From: Ignavibacteriota bacterium
GTDB lineage: Bacteria > Bacteroidota > Ignavibacteria > Ignavibacteriales > Melioribacteraceae
Length of the DNA stretch: 12,412 nucleotides
Direction: 5' to 3'
Assembly (NCBI GenBank): GCA_016708125.1
Contig: JADJGF010000007.1
Location: 1-12,412, forward strand
In this document: positions 7,619-12,412 of the stretch, piece by piece
Layout: each line of letters begins with the position of its first letter
Position numbering within the stretch: the stretch's first letter is position 1
Notes under the pieces: model-generated
Databases searched by the model: none
What the model was told of the DNA's origin: nothing
What the model saw: the letters and a program-made list of their open reading frames with translations, nothing else
Program-made: the position numbers and the translations under genes

Positions 7619-9686
7619 TTATTTTATTTTCTAAGTCATGAAATAGATGTTTCGGCTCACATTCTTCAATATAGGAATTCCCATCTTGATTTTTAATTTT
7701 AAATGTTTTAACAATATTAGGTAATAAATCATTAAATTCTTTTTCAGTTAGTTCTTTTTCCAGTAGCGGAAATAAAATCACTTGTCTGGAAATAGATGGA
7801 TAAAACTTTGAAATAATATTGATGGAATGATTTTTGTCAAATTTTTGTAATGGGCTGTCAATAAAAATAGGGAATTGAATACCTGATTCTTCTACTAATG
7901 ATTTTAGCAATGCAGAAGCATATAATTGTTGTTCCCCTTTAGATAAAGTCTCCTTCTCAATTATTGACTGAGAGCTATCAAATAAGGAAATTTCTATTAT
8001 TTCACCATTCAATTCAATTTTTACGTCACTTATGAAATTTTCTTTATGCATCAATAAGTTTAAGTTGGATTTCAATCGATTTTGAAGTGAAAACTTCCTT
8101 TCGACTTTATATTTATAAATGAACTCATTTAATTCTTTTAAGAGTCTATCGATTAAGATATCTTTTCTTTCATCGATCTCATCCAATTTTACTGTTTTAT
8201 TGAGCTCTGACAGAATCCTGGATTTTGAATTTAAATCGACCTGATATGCCCCAATTTCACCATATAATTTATGCTGTTCATTTATTAATTCTTTTATTTT
8301 GATATCAATTTTTAACTTTTCTGATTTGTACTTTTGAGTTAAAATATCTGAATCTTTTGCTTCAGCATCTGAAATTTTTCTTAAAATTTTCAAAAGAAAA
8401 ATCTTATTGTTTTTTTCTTCTTTTACGATTTGTTTGAAAAGAGCATTAAAGGTCAGTTTCAAATTATCAAATATAGAGAAAAATGTATTAGATTGAACTC
8501 CATTTAAATCCAAAAGAATTTTATCAATCGTTTCTTCTTGACCTGTACCACTTGATGAAAACGCTTTGGTCATTATTTCAATTATTTCATTCTTTAACAA
8601 TTCCGGTACATTCTTTTCATCAAATGAATTTTCAATATTCTGTTTTATAGTGATGAATTTATTTTTAATATATTCATTATCAATTTTTTTTTCACTTTTT
8701 TTGTTTTCTGCAATTAATTGAAAATAAACTTTTTTTAAATTATTTCCTGCAATAGCAAAGGGAGCCAGTTCCAAAAGGTCTTTTAATCTTGCTTTGATTT
8801 CTTGACTTTGTTGTATTAAATTATCTCTCAGTTTTTTGACCTTAATCAATTCTTCAACAGTTATTTTATTTCCTTCTCTGATTAATTTTTCCTGATATTG
8901 TTCAGAAATAATTTTAAGGTTTTCTATCTCAGATTCGGTAGCTTTTATTTTAGATTCATTAATAATAATCAATTTTTGAAGATGTTCTATATCGTCATTC
9001 AACTTAATTATTCTATTTCTATCAGATGCTGTAGCAGATTTTTTTCTTAATTTTAATTTTAGATTTTCGAGATTTCTTTTTAGATTTTCATATTTATTAA
9101 TTCCAAGAACCTCTGAATAAGCTTTACTAAGTCTTATTTTTTCATTTAGAGATTGGACCTCTGCCAATGATACTATTTTCTCAGCATCAAAGAAAAAGAA
9201 CTTAGCTATTTCTCTTGGTAAAATAAAATCATTTATAAAAATATCAGGTCCTACTTCTTTTGTTAACTCATTCTCAAAGTTATCGATAAGGATTATACAT
9301 TTTTCGGTCTCTTCATCTGTATTGTAAACTCTTCGAATAATAATTTTTTGACATGGTACTGAAGGAATATTAACGTCTGATAATTCAATTTCAACACTGA
9401 ATTCATTGATATATTGCTTATCATTTTTAACATCTCGGTTTAAAATTATATTTGCAAATTTCTTATAACCACCAGCTTCAAAAATTTCCTTTTTATACTT
9501 TTCATCAACTTCCCCGATTAATTTCCCGTAAAATCCCCAAATCAATGCTGTTAAAAATGTTGTTTTACCATATCCATTCAAGCCCGCAATTAACGTTATA
9601 TTTTTATTGGATTCATGTGAAAATTCAATCTTTTCTAATCCTTTATAAATTCTAAAATTTGATAATATTATTTTGTTTATCCTCAT
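7602..9686 (-). CDS. dndD: DNA sulfur modification protein DndD (SMC/RecF-like ATPase)
   Basis: An intact 694-aa ATPase, in the normal DndD length range. The N-terminus is IILSNFRIYKG; Walker A is GLNGYGKTT (35-43). A long central lysine/glutamate-rich coiled coil lacks a CxxC hook, unlike the SMC-like protein further downstream. The C-terminal lobe has an ABC signature LSKGEQQ (581-587) and Walker B/D-loop FIDSPLQKFDK (608-618). A DAEK segment (FFFFDAEKIV) in the N-lobe is also characteristic. DndD provides ATPase activity in the DndCDE phosphorothioation complex, possibly opening or nicking DNA. The ATG follows the reconstructed dndC stop by one base (TAATATG) and the 3' end overlaps dndE, so it is tightly coupled. 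It is one of the long genes here with no frameshift. Confidence 0.93.
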   Translation of the reverse strand: MRINKIILSNFRIYKGLEKIEFSHESNKNITLIAGLNGYGKTTFLTALIWGFYGKLIGEVDEKYKKEIFEAGGYKKFANIILNRDVKNDKQYINEFSVEIELSDVNIPSVPCQKIIIRRVYNTDEETEKCIILIDNFENELTKEVGPDIFINDFILPREIAKFFFFDAEKIVSLAEVQSLNEKIRLSKAYSEVLGINKYENLKRNLENLKLKLRKKSATASDRNRIIKLNDDIEHLQKLIIINESKIKATESEIENLKIISEQYQEKLIREGNKITVEELIKVKKLRDNLIQQSQEIKARLKDLLELAPFAIAGNNLKKVYFQLIAENKKSEKKIDNEYIKNKFITIKQNIENSFDEKNVPELLKNEIIEIMTKAFSSSGTGQEETIDKILLDLNGVQSNTFFSIFDNLKLTFNALFKQIVKEEKNNKIFLLKILRKISDAEAKDSDILTQKYKSEKLKIDIKIKELINEQHKLYGEIGAYQVDLNSKSRILSELNKTVKLDEIDERKDILIDRLLKELNEFIYKYKVERKFSLQNRLKSNLNLLMHKENFISDVKIELNGEIIEISLFDSSQSIIEKETLSKGEQQLYASALLKSLVEESGIQFPIFIDSPLQKFDKNHSINIISKFYPSISRQVILFPLLEKELTEKEFNDLLPNIVKTFKIKNQDGNSYIEECEPKHLFHDLENKINVYAH

Positions 9687-9687
9687 A

Positions 9688-11035
9688 TTAGGCTTTACTT
9701 ACAAAATTTTCAATGTGTTTTTCAATATCATTTTGCATTCCATATTTAGACAATAACAAAGTTTTAGAATGTTGAATTGCCAATAAATTATTTATTAATT
9801 CAAAGTCATTTGGATTATCTATGCAAACATTTTTAGGATTCGTTTTTCGACAGAATTTATGCTATTCGAATTTTCTGTATCTAAAATTCTTCCATAAATT
9901 TTTGAATAAATATCACCCACATTAAAATCAAAAATTCCATCTCTATACCAGTAAACTTGGATGGCAATGAGCTCCTGATTCGTGATTAAATCTAATAAAG
10001 GTTTAGAAGTTTGAATTACCTTTTGTATTTCTAATAGTTCCCTTAATTTTTTTGCTCGATACTCTGGAGTATAATTTCCTTGATTATGACCATCTTCTGT
10101 AATAGCTATTTGTCCATTTCTTCTAGTACCCAATCTGTTAAATGAAATATTTCTTTCTTCTAATAACCTGTTTCTATATTCTAATAATGGCCGCATCCAA
10201 AGTTCGCCTTTTTTGATTTGAGCGGACATGGATTTGTCTTCTTTCACGACTGTACAAGTCCAGCATCCAAATCGGCTTTGCCCACATGATGTGTGAGTGT
10301 TATCTGTTACAACCGTCGGACATTCATAATCATCTGCACTGGCATCAGCATAAATCTTAAATAATTTTGAATTATCAAATTTCCATGGTGATTCAAATGC
10401 ATTGATTATATACCATATTTCTTCAACAAGGAGTTCTTTTATTGGAGAATAAACATAAGTATTGTAATGATTAGGATGTTTAGTCAATCTTTTGCCCTTA
10501 ATTTCATGTTTTTTTATAGAACGTGATCGATTTGCACTTTCAGAGCTTCTTGCTCCTATCAAAATAATTGCTTCTCCTATCTCATTAACTTGTTCAGCTA
10601 TAAAAGATGATGTTGGTCTTATCTTGAGTTTATCTGTACACCACCTGAAAGTATTATTAGGAATAGGATATCCTTTGCCCAATATATTCACCCAAAAAGT
10701 TTCTTCGATTTTTGGTATAGTTTTCTTAACAAAAATTGGCAAATTTTGATTTCTTGCTTCAATTTCAATTTTCTGCAAAACTTCTTCTACATACAATGAA
10801 ATTATAGGATTTTCAACCATTGTATCATTACAAACTACATAAATAGGCCTCCTTAATTGAAATGGATAAGGCATTTCATTTCTTATTTTTCTAATGCTCT
10901 CCAAACTAATGTAAGTAAAACAGTAGAGTCTTTTCCACCACTGAACCCAATAATCCAAGGTCTTTCACTAGGATCAGCATAAGTATATTGATCTACGAGT
11001 TCATCTATTATATGCTCAATTCGTTTATTTGTCAT
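9688..11035 (-). CDS. dndC: DndC sulfurtransferase, two single-base frameshifts
   Basis: Reconstructed as 449 aa, a usual DndC length. It starts with MTNKRIEHII at 11035 and has the PP-loop SGGKDST (32-38) of ATP-pyrophosphatase/PAPS-reductase-like enzymes, RWCTDKLKIRP (131-141), GARSSES (161-167) and four cysteines of the DndC iron-sulfur site (about 239, 251, 258, 261; CGQSRFGCWTC). The enzyme is taken to move sulfur, supplied by a cysteine desulfurase, onto the DNA backbone. As read, the PP-loop frame meets TAA after ALEK. One more A in the A5 run at 10886-10890 restores EKIRNEMP. The main frame then ends at 9819 (ILKMFA), but one more A in the A5 run at 9830-9834 continues for 40-odd residues to TAA at 9688-9690. 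The long single-frame ORF (9819-10958) therefore lacks the real N-terminus and PP-loop. Sequencing error is likelier than decay. Confidence 0.92.
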
Positions 11036-11079
11036 ATTACTTACCTTGTTTTTCGTCAGTATGCCTCGTCATGTTTAAT

Positions 11080-11366
11080 TTATTTAATTTTTGATTTTAA
11101 AATGTCATTTATCACTTCCTCCATAGATTCTTTAATAATAGATTTACTTACCACAGCGTTTTTCTATAAATTAATCGCCAATTTGGATTTTTTCGTATTT
11201 TCCTAATATACACAGACCCAAAATTTCCTTTTACTGTGATTTCACCATCCCCACTACTTCCAAAATCATAAAAACCTATTTTTTTTAATTCACCAATTAA
11301 TTTTATAAAGTGTTCTTTAACACCTTCATGTGAAAATCTAAAAGGATCTTTTAAATCACTATTCAT
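11080..11366 (-). CDS. Unrecognised small protein (95 aa) upstream of dndC, one frameshift
   Basis: The first gene of the operon. The ATG at 11366 opens MNSDLKDPFRFSHEGVKEHF. As read, it stops at 11148 after 72 aa (KTLW). One extra A in the A5 run (11159-11163) instead gives RKNAVVSKSIIKESMEEVINDILKSKIK-stop, a convincing helical C-terminus ending at 11080, 44 bases before dndC. The product is basic, with a glycine-rich middle (GSSGDGEITVKGNFGSVYIRKI) that could form a small beta-sheet, and has no cysteines or membrane segment. I do not recognise the family. It occupies the place where dndB often sits, but it is far too short for DndB and has no DGQHR motif. It may be a small regulator or accessory subunit. 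The same kind of A-run shift affects dndC, which favours a common technical cause. Confidence 0.6.
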
Positions 11367-11428
11367 AATTATTTTTTATATCAGTATTTTATACTAACAA
11401 AATTAATTAATCATTTTGAATTGATATA

Positions 11429-11460
11429 CAAATGTAAAAGAAATTTGGAAATTGTTTAAA
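11429..11460 (-). promoter_or_regulatory. Candidate Bacteroidota-type promoter of the dnd operon
   Basis: TACATTTG at 11436-11429 matches the -7 consensus TAnnTTTG used by the Bacteroidota housekeeping sigma factor. TTTA at 11460-11457, 20 bases upstream, is a one-mismatch version of the -33 TTTG box. The element is 63 bases upstream of the first gene's ATG. The region is so A/T-rich that a chance match is possible, and the -33 box is imperfect. No operator-like inverted repeat was found next to it. Confidence 0.42.
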
Positions 11461-12215
11461 CCATCCATTAAAATAGGACCCAATAAACCTAAAGTTTGTA
11501 TGCGTATTCCAATTTTTCCTGGCATCGAATACCCTTAATTTGGTGTACGATAATCCAATGATTGATACAATTATTCTTGATAATTGGTTTATTTGAAATA
11601 TCTTTCGCTTTTTTATCGAAAGACATTACCTTTTTTACCAATCTCATACCTTTTGATTCTTTTTCTTTTCCTTTTCTTTTCAAGGGTGGGTCAATTTCGT
11701 CCGGATTTTTACACCAGACAATTGACTACCGGATATTCAGTCTTTTCCCCTTTTGATTTCTATACTATTTTCCAGTGCCTGAATTTTATCAAAGTTTAAC
11801 TGTATAAGCTTGTAGTTGGTATCTTTGACGATTGTGGATATGAGCATGATTCAGGAATTTTGATAAACAAAGGTAGGAAAAAATGAAATAACCTGTGTAA
11901 AAAAAATAATCCGGTAGGATTTAATTCGTAAAACCGGTTTCATACAAAAATTTGCATTCAGGTTTATTGAATTGAATTATTCCTGCACTTAAGTGTAAGT
12001 TATGTTAATAACCGGTAGTTGAAATTAAGAATGGATTTATGGAATTGTTCTGATCTCCCACATGTTACTTGACTCGCGTCTGGTAGTTGCTGCCAGTGAA
12101 GATTGGCGTTAAAGGTCACTTTTTAAACGGTTGCGTTAAGCATGGGTTTAATTGTTCGAGCTTCACATAACTGCCTGCCCCATAAGCGAGAAATCTTAGG
12201 TGTTACATACATTTT
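11461..12215. other. Intergenic region without a convincing gene; possible mobile-element scar
   Basis: About 750 bp with no supported gene. Short ORFs on both strands around 11489-11800 share the same bases and have no family resemblance I trust. Around 11685-11740 the sequence gggtgggtcaatttcgtccg, followed by a second, diverged CAATT...CCGGAT unit, resembles repeats I associate with Bacteroidota insertion sequences; this is weak. Five CCGG tetramers occur between 11701 and 12015, against about four in the whole operon. A perfect 10-bp palindrome AAACCGGTTT lies at 11931-11940. The segment about 12050-12190 is visibly richer in G and C than the operon. No tRNA, CRISPR or origin is recognisable. 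Confidence 0.4.
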
Positions 12216-12412
12216 TTATTTTTCCTTGTATTTTCGTCTTAAAAATCTATTTTCCTTCGTAAATTCAGCTCTTCTATGAAGATTAATATCCAATTTTATC
12301 AGTTTTTTGTTTTCTTCATTTTCTATTTTATCTCTGTTTAATGTTAGAATGTATTGAAAATCGTTTGGATGTTCTTCTTCTTGTTTATTTAAAAGTTAAG
12401 GCATTGTATTAA
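12216..12412 (-). CDS. C-terminal end of an unidentified protein, cut by the window edge and frameshifted
   Basis: The minus strand from the right edge reads as the C-terminus of a protein: NKQEEEHPNDFQYILTLNRD followed by a basic tail ending RRKYKEK-stop at 12216-12218. This is clearly more protein-like than the adjoining spacer. Near 12391-12394 (four T in the transcript) the frame breaks: YNALTF in one frame is followed by LNKQEEE in the next, so one base appears to have been added. The fragment is too short to assign. The pattern 'QYI.T.NRD...' is loosely like the C-terminus of ABC-ATPase defence proteins with a DUF2326-type domain, but that is only an impression. It lies upstream of, and in the same orientation as, the dnd operon, separated by about 850 bp. 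Confidence 0.5.

Noticed and set aside
11489..11683. Minus-strand 64-aa lysine-rich ORF (and overlapping plus-strand ORFs to 11799)
   Set aside because: It starts with TTG, has a low-complexity KRKGKEKESKG opening and no recognisable family. The competing plus-strand frames are equally open. It may be a degraded fragment, but it is not supportable as a gene.
11931..11940. Palindrome AAACCGGTTT as an operator
   Set aside because: It is a single short palindrome about 500 bp from the nearest candidate promoter, with no second copy next to the operon start.
12122..12175. Possible integron attC-like site (GTTAtG...CTTAAC arms)
   Set aside because: Only the outer 5-6 bases pair, inner boxes do not match, and there is no integrase or cassette array.

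Overview
The window is strongly A+T-rich. The low G+C, a -7-like TAnnTTTG promoter element, weak Shine-Dalgarno sequences and a protein fusing RNA polymerase-like alpha-CTD and sigma-4-like modules suggest a member of the Bacteroidota (Flavobacteriia-like). That placement is an inference. Almost everything is one minus-strand operon, read from about 11.4 kb down to a terminator near position 62-91.

Right flank (11367-12412): the 3' end of an unrelated minus-strand gene enters from the right edge and stops at 12216. It is followed by about 830 bp of mostly noncoding DNA with a different texture (somewhat richer in G+C, a cluster of CCGG, possible mobile-element scar) and a candidate operon promoter at 11429-11460.

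Modification half (7223-11366): an unrecognised 95-aa protein, then dndC, dndD and dndE. These are the hallmark genes of DNA phosphorothioation, in which sulfur replaces a non-bridging backbone oxygen. DndC has its PP-loop SGGKDST motif and iron-sulfur cysteines, DndD has Walker A, signature and Walker B motifs, and DndE has the expected size. The cysteine desulfurase dndA and the regulator dndB are absent from the window.

Second half (102-7229): tightly linked to dndE is a set that does not look like the known partners DndFGH/DptFGH, PbeABCD or SspE. It consists of (i) a ~669-aa DNA-binding protein stacking RNAP alpha-CTD-like, sigma-4-like, HARE-HTH-like winged-helix and helicase-associated-like modules; (ii) a ~743-aa PLD-nuclease/superfamily 2 helicase; (iii) a 71-aa protein; (iv) a 718-aa Rad50/SMC-like ATPase with a CxxC zinc-hook candidate; (v) a 164-aa protein that may belong to the 'dnd system-associated protein 4' type. 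The simplest reading is a phosphorothioation-linked restriction or defence module: DndCDE marks self DNA, the PLD-helicase attacks unmarked DNA, and the SMC and DNA-binding proteins sense or regulate. This is inference from domains and gene order.

A major caveat is that several genes are interrupted by single-base indels, mostly in homopolymers: the 95-aa gene (1), dndC (2), the DNA-binding protein (5), the helicase (1) and the right-edge gene (1). dndD, dndE, the SMC gene and the two small downstream genes are intact. No in-frame substitution stops were seen, so sequencing or assembly error is more likely than long-standing decay. The features below are given as reconstructed genes, with each shift stated.
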